6,164 bases of DNA from DASQJJ01 sp964598355. GTDB taxonomy: Bacteria; Patescibacteriota; Microgenomatia; Levybacterales; UBA12049. Of this stretch, positions 1 to 5,549 are shown piece by piece. Position 1 is the stretch's first letter. Each line of letters begins with the position of its first letter. The stretch spans positions 1-6,164 of the forward strand of contig CAZRBN010000073.1 in NCBI GenBank assembly GCA_964598355.1. Direction: 5' to 3'. The notes under the pieces are model-generated. The model made no database searches. It saw only the letters and a list, made by a program, of their open reading frames with translations, and was not told where the DNA came from. The position numbers and the translations under genes are program-made.

Positions 1-843
1 GGGCTTATTGCTGAAGGGCCAACTCTTCCTGGGAAAATTAATCGTGGAATTGTTGCATATATGGAGAAAGCGGGTATCAAAAGCTTAGACGAAATACGAG
101 GAGCAGAAGCCAAAACAATTTGGGAAAGTAAATATAGCTATTCCTTTGCCATACATAACAATCAACATACTCTCGAGACTTTGAAGAAAGAGTACTTAAG
201 CGCTCTTTTTCAGAAGAATACATACGATACGTTGCTTATTAGCAATAAGCCATTCACATTAAAACATGGTGAATTAGGCAGAACGTGGTCACGGATTTAT
301 TTAAATCATCGAATTCCTTTATTTACTCATTTGGAATATAGAAAATTGTTTGGACGTATTATGGATACCTTAATTCGAGAAAAACTACTTGAGAATGGTC
401 AAGAAAACTATGGCGTGCTCAGTATCCCAACATCGGGAAGCCCCGAACTTACAAATCTTGTTCACCAATTTTCAGACAGGCAAATAAGCAGAGCCATTGT
501 TGTCTCGAAGTTTATTCATAAAGTAGAAAAAGGAGTACATCCACTTATCTATGGATCACTAACTGATGACAAACAATGGATTCTGCTCGATGATGTTTTC
601 ACTTCAGGAAAAACAATAAAGGAAACATTGAAACAATTGAAAGAGTCGAAGAATTTACCAAAAGCACTTGCAAGCGCAAGTCTAGTGGTAAGAAATAAAG
701 AAATGCTTGACTCCTTTGAAAAGCAAACAGGTCAAAAAATTATATCTTTTGTAACCCTTGATGAGATACTACAATATCATTGGGGAAGTTTTTCTGCTCA
801 AGAAAAGAAAATTATAAAGGGTGAACGTATAACATTACATTAA
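1..843 (+). CDS. Dihydroorotate dehydrogenase C-terminus fused to a phosphoribosyltransferase domain (5'-partial)
   Basis: The frame is open from base 1 through the ATG at 61 to TAA at 841-843, so the ATG is probably internal and 280 residues are visible. The first ~34 residues, including GPTLPGKINRG (16-48) and MEKAGIKSLDEIRG (61-102), match the C-terminal tail of class 1-type dihydroorotate dehydrogenases, which oxidise dihydroorotate to orotate. The flavin and catalytic residues lie outside the window. From about base 180 the protein looks like an orotate-phosphoribosyltransferase-type fold. PFTLKHG and RIYLNHR (250-312) resemble the N-terminal OPRT signature. SIPTSGSPE (421-447) matches the loop before the active site. 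ILLDDVFTSGKT (580-615) is a canonical PRPP-binding loop with both acidic residues. A KxxxK stretch (508-522) may stand in for the usual RKxxK loop. If the domain is active, one polypeptide would carry the fourth and fifth steps of UMP synthesis. pyrF follows after 57 bases. The PyrD tail and the PRPP loop are clear; the orotate specificity of the PRTase domain is inferred. Confidence 0.72.
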   Translation, partial: GLIAEGPTLPGKINRGIVAYMEKAGIKSLDEIRGAEAKTIWESKYSYSFAIHNNQHTLETLKKEYLSALFQKNTYDTLLISNKPFTLKHGELGRTWSRIYLNHRIPLFTHLEYRKLFGRIMDTLIREKLLENGQENYGVLSIPTSGSPELTNLVHQFSDRQISRAIVVSKFIHKVEKGVHPLIYGSLTDDKQWILLDDVFTSGKTIKETLKQLKESKNLPKALASASLVVRNKEMLDSFEKQTGQKIISFVTLDEILQYHWGSFSAQEKKIIKGERITLH

Positions 844-850
844 AACCTCA

Positions 851-892
851 CCCTGACCCTCTCCCAGAAGGAGAGTGAAATCAGGGAAGGTG
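851..892 (+). promoter_or_regulatory. Two-tier hairpin carrying part of the pyrF Shine-Dalgarno region
   Basis: An outer stem CCCTGA (851-856) pairs with TCAGGG (881-886). It encloses an inner 6-bp stem, CTCTCC (859-864) with GGAGAG (870-875), closed by a 5-base loop. The 3' arm runs into GGGAAGGTG (884-892), the SD-like sequence eight bases before the pyrF ATG. CACC (849-852) could pair with GGTG (889-892) instead and mask the SD directly. No T-run follows, so it is not an intrinsic terminator. The sequence also resembles a common type of intergenic palindromic repeat built on CCCTCACCCT. The pairing is seen; regulation is inferred. Confidence 0.5.
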
Positions 893-900
893 TTACGTAT

Positions 901-1722
901 ATGACTTTTCAACAAAAATTAGATGCAATAATAGAAAAAAATAATTCACTTCTTTGTGTAGGCTTAGATCCAGTACTGGAAAAACTTCCACCACACCTGC
1001 AAAAAATAAAAAATCCACTCTTTACATTTAACAAAGCTATTATTGATGAAACTGCAGATCTTGTTTGCTGTTACAAGCCAAATTCTGCTTTTTATGAAGC
1101 CTTTGGGGAGCAGGGAATAGGGGAGTTGAAAAAAACATGTGACTACTTAAGGGAAAATCATCCGGAAATTCCAATTCTTTTGGATTGTAAAAGAGGAGAT
1201 ATTGGCAATACGAATAAAGGGTATATACAATTTGCTTTTGATTATTTACACGTAGACGCAGTAACACTTCACCCATATTTAGGACAGGAAGCCATTTACT
1301 CATTTTTAGACAGAAAGGAGAAAGGAATTTTTATACTCTGTAAAACTTCCAATCCAGGATCTGGAGAATTCCAAAATCTACTTATAGACAATAACCCACT
1401 TTATACAATTGTTGCTAAACATGTAGCTAGTGAGTGGAATACCAATAAAAATTGTTTTCTTGTTGTTGGCGCAACATATCCAGAAGAACTGCAAAAGGTC
1501 AGGGAAGTCGTGGGAGACATGACGATCCTTACCCCGGGACTTGGGGCACAGGGTGGAAAAGTGGGAACTCTTATGCAAGCTGGGTTGAATTCTCAAAAAG
1601 CAGGACTTATTATTAATTCATCCAGAGAAATTTTATTTGCAGGAGATGGAAAAGACTTCGCCCAAAAAGCCAGAGAAAAAGCAGCAGCATTACGAGATGA
1701 GGTCAATAAATGGAGATACTAG
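901..1722 (+). CDS. pyrF: Orotidine 5'-phosphate decarboxylase
   Basis: This 273-residue protein would decarboxylate OMP to UMP, the last step of de novo pyrimidine synthesis, in the cytoplasm. The TIM-barrel signatures appear in order. CVGLDP (19-24) carries the substrate-binding Asp of strand 1. YKPNSAFYE (58-66) carries the strand-2 Lys. LDCKRGDIGNT (94-104) holds the catalytic Asp95-Lys97-Asp100 set. TLHPYLG (122-128), CKTSNPGS (147-154), VVGATYP (188-194), LTPGLGAQGG (210-219) and the phosphate-binding end INSSREI (238-244) follow. The length and the DxKRGDIGxT motif fit the long (type 2, ~270-residue) family rather than the ~230-residue E. coli form. The ATG is supported by GGGAAGGTG eight bases upstream and by the alignable N-terminus. 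It follows the PyrD-PRTase fusion by 57 bases and precedes prs by 85, and it is probably co-transcribed with the fusion. All key residues are present. Confidence 0.96.
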   Translation: MTFQQKLDAIIEKNNSLLCVGLDPVLEKLPPHLQKIKNPLFTFNKAIIDETADLVCCYKPNSAFYEAFGEQGIGELKKTCDYLRENHPEIPILLDCKRGDIGNTNKGYIQFAFDYLHVDAVTLHPYLGQEAIYSFLDRKEKGIFILCKTSNPGSGEFQNLLIDNNPLYTIVAKHVASEWNTNKNCFLVVGATYPEELQKVREVVGDMTILTPGLGAQGGKVGTLMQAGLNSQKAGLIINSSREILFAGDGKDFAQKAREKAAALRDEVNKWRY

Positions 1723-1737
1723 ATATCGACAAGTGCA

Positions 1738-1769
1738 AAGATAGTGAGCCAAGAAAAACGTACTATCTT
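1738..1769. repeat. 8-bp perfect inverted repeat upstream of prs
   Basis: AAGATAGT (1738-1745) and ACTATCTT (1762-1769) are exact reverse complements separated by 16 bases. The repeat lies between pyrF and prs, centred about 54 bases before the predicted prs start of transcription and just upstream of where a -35 box would fall. There is no T-run after it, so it is a poor terminator. It could be an operator for a dimeric regulator, or a weak hairpin after pyrF. Confidence 0.35.
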
Positions 1770-1792
1770 AATCACTCAGTATGTAATAAACC

Positions 1793-1801
1793 TGATATAC
1801 T
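1793..1801 (+). promoter_or_regulatory. Extended -10 promoter of prs
   Basis: TGATATACT (1793-1801) is an extended -10 element, TGn followed by TATACT. No good -35 box sits 16-18 bases upstream, as is common with extended -10 promoters. Six bases separate the box from the prs ATG, so transcription would start at or next to the ATG and give a leaderless message. No SD sequence precedes this ATG, which agrees. Confidence 0.6.
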
Positions 1802-1807
1802 ACACCT

Positions 1808-2737
1808 ATGAAATTATTTTCTGGAAGTGCAAATAGGCCTCTTACCGAAGCGATTGCAAAATCGCTCACTATTCCTCTTTCTCTTATTGATGTCCATGTT
1901 TTTCCCGATGGAGAGCGGCGGATCCGCATTCATGATAAGGTAATTGATAAAAAAACCGTTGTTGTACAGACAGCGTCAACTCCAGTAGATACCAACTACA
2001 TGGAGTTATTTTTTATTGTAGACGCATTAAAAAGATCGGGGGCAAAATATATTACCGCAGTTGTTCCATACTTTGGTTATCAAAGACAAGATCATGTTTT
2101 CAGGGAAGGAGAAGCAGTATCTCTTGAGGTTGTTATTCAGATCTTAGAGAATGTTGGCGTTAACAAATTAATAAGCGTTGATATGCATTCACCAAACATC
2201 CCAAATCTTTTTCATATTCCAGTCTCTCATCTCTCAGCATTACCTCTCTTTGCTAAGGAAATAACAAAACAAAAGTGGAATACACAGGAGACTATCTTAG
2301 TTTCACCTGATCATGGAGGCCTTAATCGAATAAAAAGATTATCTGGTCTTCTGGACAATATGCCCTATGTTGCCTTAGAAAAAAGCCGTGATTTAGCAAC
2401 AGGAACCATATCAATGGAGTCTGTTAAAGAAGAGTCACTCACAGGAAAAAAACGGGCAATTCTTGTGGATGATATGATTTCATCTGGAGGTACCATTATT
2501 ACCTCAGCAATGTTACTTCATGCGCAAGGTATTGAAGAGATAATTGTCTTCGCGACTCATCCTATTTTTTCTGTTGATGCTCCATCCAAACTCCAAAATG
2601 CACCTATTAAAAAAGTCTATGTTACCGATACAGTTGCCATTCCTCCTGAAAAGCAATTTCCCAAACTCGAAGTCATTTCAGTAGGGGATATGCTTGCGCA
2701 GGAGTTAGCCCACCCAACAACATCCAATCATGCGTAG
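1808..2737 (+). CDS. prs: Ribose-phosphate pyrophosphokinase (PRPP synthetase)
   Basis: This 309-residue enzyme transfers pyrophosphate from ATP to ribose 5-phosphate to make PRPP, the co-substrate of the PRTases on either side. The family motifs appear in order. FPDGE (32-36) lies in the nucleotide-binding loop. PYFGYQRQD (87-95) is followed by FREGEAVS (98-105). VDMHSPNI (124-131) contains the catalytic-region His127. VSPDHGG (165-171) comes next. EKSR (191-194) supplies the Lys and Arg of the flexible catalytic loop. ILVDDMISSGGTI (218-230) is the ribose-phosphate/PRPP loop with Asp221-Asp222. The (R/K)xGEAxS stretch and the SSGGT ending are closer to archaeal-type Prs than to the bacterial DTAGT form, though the length is near the bacterial ~315. 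The start fits MKLFSGSAN, the usual N-terminus. The gene has its own promoter at 1793-1801, and pyrE follows after 12 bases, so prs-pyrE is probably one transcript. Confidence 0.95.
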   Translation: MKLFSGSANRPLTEAIAKSLTIPLSLIDVHVFPDGERRIRIHDKVIDKKTVVVQTASTPVDTNYMELFFIVDALKRSGAKYITAVVPYFGYQRQDHVFREGEAVSLEVVIQILENVGVNKLISVDMHSPNIPNLFHIPVSHLSALPLFAKEITKQKWNTQETILVSPDHGGLNRIKRLSGLLDNMPYVALEKSRDLATGTISMESVKEESLTGKKRAILVDDMISSGGTIITSAMLLHAQGIEEIIVFATHPIFSVDAPSKLQNAPIKKVYVTDTVAIPPEKQFPKLEVISVGDMLAQELAHPTTSNHA

Positions 2738-2749
2738 GGAAAATAAAGT

Positions 2750-3385
2750 ATGAATACACAAACAAAACTTCTCAAGATCCTAAAGACAGTCGGTGCGATT
2801 ATTACAGATAGCCATATTGTCGGAACTTCAGGCAAACATATGAGCGTATACATTAATAAAGATGCATTATATCCTCATACTAAATTTGCTTCAGAAGTAG
2901 GGAAAATGTTTGCTGAAAAATATAAAGATGACGATATAGAAACAGTTGTTTCTCCTGCACTTGGAGGTATTATTCTCTCTCAATGGACTGCTTATTTCTT
3001 ATCCCAGTTAACAGGAAAAGAGATACTTGGACTATATACTGAGAAAGATGAAAATAAAAATCAAATTTTTAAACGAGGGTACAATACATTAGTTAAAGGC
3101 AAACGAGTCTTGGTTATAGAAGACATCACGAATACAGGAGGCTCTGTAAAAAAAGTTATTCAAAGTGTACGAGAAGCTGGAGGAAATACTGTTGCAGTAG
3201 GTGTTATGGTCAATAGAGACCCTAAGAATATTACATCTGATTTTATTGGTGCACCATTTTCATCGTTAGCAACAGTGCAAGCAGAAGCATGGGATGAGAA
3301 GGATTGTCAGCTTTGTAAACAGAAAATTCCAGTTAATATTACCGTAGGACACGGGAAAGAATTTCTTACAAAAAAGAGGAAATAA
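2750..3385 (+). CDS. pyrE: Orotate phosphoribosyltransferase
   Basis: This 211-residue cytoplasmic enzyme would join orotate and PRPP to give OMP, the substrate of the nearby PyrF. FVxTSGKH-like sequence is seen as GTSGKHMSVYINKD (25-38), the OPRT N-terminal signature. SPALGGI (68-74) replaces the usual GxxLGGI. Lys-rich EKDENKN (98-104) is the flexible catalytic loop region. VIEDITNTGGS (122-132) is a canonical OPRT PRPP loop with Glu124-Asp125. The C-terminal part contains Cys186 and Cys189 (CQLC) and IPVNITVGHGKEF (193-205), a tail I recognise from some thermophile, archaeal and candidate-phylum PyrE proteins. The length is normal. The start lies 12 bases after the prs stop, with AGGGA (2736-2740, overlapping the stop codon) nine bases upstream as a modest SD. 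It is the second PRTase-domain gene of this cluster, beside the fusion at 1-843. Confidence 0.94.
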   Translation: MNTQTKLLKILKTVGAIITDSHIVGTSGKHMSVYINKDALYPHTKFASEVGKMFAEKYKDDDIETVVSPALGGIILSQWTAYFLSQLTGKEILGLYTEKDENKNQIFKRGYNTLVKGKRVLVIEDITNTGGSVKKVIQSVREAGGNTVAVGVMVNRDPKNITSDFIGAPFSSLATVQAEAWDEKDCQLCKQKIPVNITVGHGKEFLTKKRK

Positions 3386-3462
3386 TTGATTTTTTACTGT
3401 TTATACCCTCTAAATCTCTCATATTTTGCATAAAAAGCACTATTTTCTTTAAAAACTTCTTC

Positions 3463-3492
3463 TTGACACACAATAACCATTTCCTTCATAAT
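3463..3492 (+). promoter_or_regulatory. Sigma70-like promoter in the pyrE downstream gap
   Basis: A perfect -35 box TTGACA (3463-3468) is followed after 18 bases by CATAAT (3487-3492), a 5/6 match to TATAAT. The predicted start of transcription is near 3499, ten bases before the ATG of the small ORF. The transcript would run into the terminator at 3624-3650, giving either a ~150-base RNA or, on read-through, the mRNA of the GCHII-like gene. Confidence 0.45.
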
Positions 3493-3498
3493 TAATTT

Positions 3499-3531
3499 TC
3501 AGAGGCGTATGAAAAACTCTGATTTTTTTTT
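3499..3531 (+). terminator. Weak hairpin plus T-run, possible terminator after pyrE
   Basis: TCAGAG (3499-3504) pairs with CTCTGA (3517-3522) around a 12-base loop and is followed by nine T residues. The layout is that of an intrinsic terminator, but the 6-bp stem and large loop make it weak. It overlaps the start of the small ORF and the predicted start site of the promoter just upstream, so not all three readings can be functional on the same transcript. Confidence 0.3.
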
Positions 3532-3658
3532 AGGCAAACTCTCCTTATTTCTTCCTCTTTGTATTGCTCTCCTTTGGGAAATTGTTAAGCATCCAACAAT
3601 TCTTTCTGTCGTTTTTTCGACTCAAAAAGCAGCATCCGCTGCTTTTTTTTATAACTAA
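3509..3658 (+). CDS. Small hydrophobic ORF, 49 residues (possible leader peptide)
   Basis: The frame runs ATG 3509 to TAA 3656. Residues 7-25 (FLGKLSLFLPLCIALLWEI) are strongly hydrophobic and could form one membrane segment; the ending is QKAASAAFFYN. AGAGG (3501-3505) lies only three bases before the ATG, which is too close for a good SD. The last third is encoded by the terminator at 3624-3650, and the stop codon falls after its T-run, so a terminated RNA would lack a stop codon. That argues against a normal protein gene. It leaves open a leader ORF whose translation would open the terminator hairpin. I recognise no homologue. Confidence 0.25.
   Translation: MKNSDFFLGKLSLFLPLCIALLWEIVKHPTILSVVFSTQKAASAAFFYN
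3624..3650 (+). terminator. Rho-independent terminator before the GCHII-like gene
   Basis: AGCAGC (3628-3633) and GCTGCT (3638-3643) form a GC-rich stem with a 4-base loop ATCC. An A-run (3624-3627) precedes the stem and a T-run reaching 3650 follows it, so AAAA/TTTT can extend the pairing. It most likely ends the prs-pyrE transcript. The symmetrical A and T runs would also allow termination from the other direction, though no minus-strand gene is seen. It ends 14 bases before the next ATG. Confidence 0.8.
3650..3655 (+). promoter_or_regulatory. Candidate -10 box of the GCHII-like gene
   Basis: TATAAC (3650-3655) begins at the last T of the terminator and lies eight bases before the ATG at 3664. 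Transcription would start within two or three bases of the ATG. I see no SD and no matching -35 box, so this is weaker than the other promoters here; it rests on the shared spacing. Confidence 0.35.
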
Positions 3659-3663
3659 AAACT

Positions 3664-5007
3664 ATGACCGAACGAGCTTTTCTCCCACCTCAAAAACCTG
3701 AAACACATACAGCTCCTCTACCACCTCATCATGTAAAATTAGAACGATTTGTAAAAGAACAAGGAAGCGGCATCCGAACATTTCAGCCAGAACCAATGTT
3801 TCATGGAGGACCAGAAACAGGAATGCCTCTTGGTATGAGATATATCAGTGAAGTTACTCATCCACTAACAGGGGAAACAGTATATTTTGACATTATAACA
3901 AAAGGAGTAGAACTTCCACCCCTCACTCCAACTCCCGAACCAAAAGACCGAAGAACGACTCCTACAATACCTCATGTTCATATCTTTACTCAACCTGAAA
4001 CAGATCAAATGTTTGAAGCAACAACAAGGCAATTATGGCAAAATGCAACGTTGTCTAAAGAGCCTGGAATCGTCCTTTCACTTCGTACAACCCTTCGTCT
4101 TACCTCAGATCCCAAAGATCTTTTCCTTCCTCAAGACCTTCCATCTCCTGAGGTTATAAAAGATTGTATTAATCAACTTAGTGATGGCTATCACCTAGAC
4201 CTTTCAAAAGCTACTGTTGCTTCTTTGCATGTTCCAACGAGAGAAACTCTTTCAGAAGATAGGCAAATAGGTCAGTTTACTATTCATCCAGAAAGACAAA
4301 TTGCAACTCCATGGGGTCCTGATCCACTTTTCCTTACATCAGTCACAGTACAACAAGATGATGGTACCAAAGATAGGATAGAGCTTTTGTCAGGACAATC
4401 TCTTTCTGGAAGATTTGCAGGAGAATTACATGATGATCCACTCCATGTTGGAATTGAGAGAGCATGTATGTGTATGAGAGGCCGACATGGAGATGATTGC
4501 GCTCAGCAAATGGAATATCGAATAACAAATGCTGTCGTAGCAAATAAAGGTGTACTTGCACTTTTGCCAACACAATCTTCAATGGGGAATGGGGAAGTGT
4601 GGGGAGGAATAGAACATCAGTTGCGTGCAGAATACGATGGAGTGCTACAAACAGGAGAGCTACCCAAAACCAGTAATATTACAGCAAGAGAAAACATGTT
4701 ACGACACGACTATCAAACAGAGTATGGCTTATCAAATATACAGTCAGAAGACTTACCCAAAGACCTAACAGATTATAAAAGCGTTGGAGAATTGCTAGGA
4801 ATTTTATCCAGTAACTTTATTCTTTACACTGAAAACAAACGAAAAGTTAGTTGTCTTACTCCTCATGGAACGGTGGAAACCCGAAATGTAGACGTTATCT
4901 CACAAAACGAGGATTTGGCTCACCTCAGAGAGGATTATCTAAAAGGAAAAGAATCAACAGGCTTTTATACCCACTCAGGCAGACGAACCTCCGCAGTTAC
5001 TGCCTAA
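3664..5007 (+). CDS. Divergent GTP-cyclohydrolase-II-like protein with uncharacterised N-terminal half
   Basis: The 447-residue product has no signal peptide or membrane segment. Residues 1-21 are Pro-rich. Residues 22-82 form an unrecognised domain (FHGGPETGMPLGMRY at 46-60). Residues 83-103 are a Pro/Thr linker. Residues 104-205 are unrecognised. From ~210 it follows GTP cyclohydrolase II (RibA), which opens the GTP ring for riboflavin synthesis: TPWG (215-218), DDPLHVGIERACMC (257-270), DDCAQQME (277-284), GVLALL (296-301), then DLTDYKSVGELLGIL (367-381) and LYTENKRKV (387-395), the counterpart of LLTNNPKKV. The cysteines are 268, 270 and 279, not the RibA zinc pattern Cx10CxC. The RibA DERDF segment with the catalytic Arg is DLTDY here, with Thr369 at the Arg position. 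RibA's GRGIG reads SMGNG (306-310). So the fold is probably RibA-like but the activity is probably different or lost. RibA is about 200 residues, so the N-terminal half is extra. There is no SD; see the -10 box at 3650. Confidence 0.65.
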   Translation: MTERAFLPPQKPETHTAPLPPHHVKLERFVKEQGSGIRTFQPEPMFHGGPETGMPLGMRYISEVTHPLTGETVYFDIITKGVELPPLTPTPEPKDRRTTPTIPHVHIFTQPETDQMFEATTRQLWQNATLSKEPGIVLSLRTTLRLTSDPKDLFLPQDLPSPEVIKDCINQLSDGYHLDLSKATVASLHVPTRETLSEDRQIGQFTIHPERQIATPWGPDPLFLTSVTVQQDDGTKDRIELLSGQSLSGRFAGELHDDPLHVGIERACMCMRGRHGDDCAQQMEYRITNAVVANKGVLALLPTQSSMGNGEVWGGIEHQLRAEYDGVLQTGELPKTSNITARENMLRHDYQTEYGLSNIQSEDLPKDLTDYKSVGELLGILSSNFILYTENKRKVSCLTPHGTVETRNVDVISQNEDLAHLREDYLKGKESTGFYTHSGRRTSAVTA

Positions 5008-5009
5008 CA

Positions 5010-5018
5010 TGTTATACT
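5010..5018 (+). promoter_or_regulatory. Extended -10 promoter of dcd
   Basis: TGTTATACT (5010-5018) is TGn plus TATACT, in the 20-base gap after the GCHII-like gene. Nine bases separate it from the ATG at 5028, so the leader would be about zero to three bases. No -35 box of quality is seen, and no SD precedes the ATG. It supports 5028 as the start over the upstream in-frame ATG at 4851. Confidence 0.6.
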
Positions 5019-5027
5019 AGTCTTACT

Positions 5028-5540
5028 ATGTCCATTCTTACTCATGATGCAATCATTTCCGAACTCGAAAAACAAACAATCAGAGTAGAGCCACAATTAA
5101 ACCCTTCCCAAATTAAAGAAGCATCTATTGACCTTACTCTTGGAAATGTTTTCCGGGTTTTCAAAACAATAGAAGATCCTATTCCACTCACCGAAGCAAC
5201 AGATTATAAAGACTATACCCATGAAGTCACAAAAGATACTTTTCTTATCCATCCACAGGAAACAGTCCTCGGAGTAACTCTGGAGAAAATAACTCTGCCT
5301 TCAGATATTTGTGCATGGATTGAAGGAAGAAGCAGATTTGCCAGAATGGGACTTCTTATCCATATTTCAGCAGGACTTATCCAGCCGGGTATTTCCAATC
5401 ACCAAGTCTTAGAAATTACCAACCTTGGACCCAATGTCTTGGAATTACATGCAGGGGAAAAGATCTGCCAATTGGTCTTTCAACGGACAGAGGGGAAAGC
5501 AACATACCAAGGCAAATTCCAAGGACAAGATAGACCATAA
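5028..5540 (+). CDS. dcd: dCTP deaminase / dUTPase-family protein, short form
   Basis: This 170-residue trimeric-fold protein would deaminate dCTP to dUTP, feeding dTMP synthesis; some relatives also hydrolyse dUTP to dUMP. Motifs: IKEASIDLTLGNVFRVF (29-45), VTLEKITLPSD (83-93), EGRSRFARMGLLIHISAG (99-116) with the phosphate-binding Arg/Ser, VLEITNLGP (127-135) with Glu129 at the catalytic-Glu position of E. coli Dcd (Glu138), then GEKICQLVFQ (143-152) and YQGKFQGQ (160-167). The segment AGLIQPGI (115-122) has Gly where Dcd has His, as in the archaeal bifunctional enzymes. It has Gln119 ten residues before the Glu, where both groups have Asp. At 170 residues it is shorter than E. coli Dcd (193) and ends just after the QGQ motif. 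The in-frame ATG at 4851 would add 59 residues overlapping the previous gene and is rejected. It is surely of this family; mono- or bifunctionality cannot be read from the sequence. Confidence 0.88.
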   Translation: MSILTHDAIISELEKQTIRVEPQLNPSQIKEASIDLTLGNVFRVFKTIEDPIPLTEATDYKDYTHEVTKDTFLIHPQETVLGVTLEKITLPSDICAWIEGRSRFARMGLLIHISAGLIQPGISNHQVLEITNLGPNVLELHAGEKICQLVFQRTEGKATYQGKFQGQDRP

Positions 5541-5549
5541 AGAATATGG

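Larger units (their letters stand above)
3386..3663. other. Intergenic region between pyrE and the GCHII-like gene
   Basis: This 278-base, strongly AT-rich gap holds a sigma70-like promoter (3463-3492), a weak hairpin with a T-run (3499-3531), a 49-codon hydrophobic ORF (3509-3658) and a strong intrinsic terminator (3624-3650) butting onto the next gene. Bases 3386-3462 show nothing recognisable. No RFN/FMN-riboswitch consensus is visible. Confidence 0.6.

Noticed and set aside
61..63. ATG at 61 as the true start of the first gene
   Set aside because: The frame is open upstream to base 1 and encodes residues that match the PyrD tail; no SD or promoter precedes this ATG.
846..892. FMN (RFN) or other known riboswitch before pyrF
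   Set aside because: The GTGAAAT-like word is suggestive, but the multi-helix RFN pattern is absent and the element is only ~45 bases; a simple hairpin explains it.
1040..1596. Minus-strand open frames of 87 and 72 codons inside pyrF
   Set aside because: They lie opposite the conserved catalytic motifs of pyrF and their products show no recognisable motif.
3386..3407. TTGATT (3386-3391) and TATACC (3402-3407) as a promoter right after pyrE
   Set aside because: The spacing between the two boxes is only ten bases, far too short for sigma70.
4343..4582. Minus-strand open frame of 79 codons inside the GCHII-like gene
   Set aside because: It mirrors the conserved Cys/TPWG half of that gene, has no start signals and resembles nothing.
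4851..5027. In-frame ATG at 4851 giving dcd a 59-residue N-terminal extension
   Set aside because: The extension overlaps the GCHII-like gene in another frame, is Arg/Ser/Tyr-rich with no family similarity, and an extended -10 box lies just before the ATG at 5028, where the family alignment begins.
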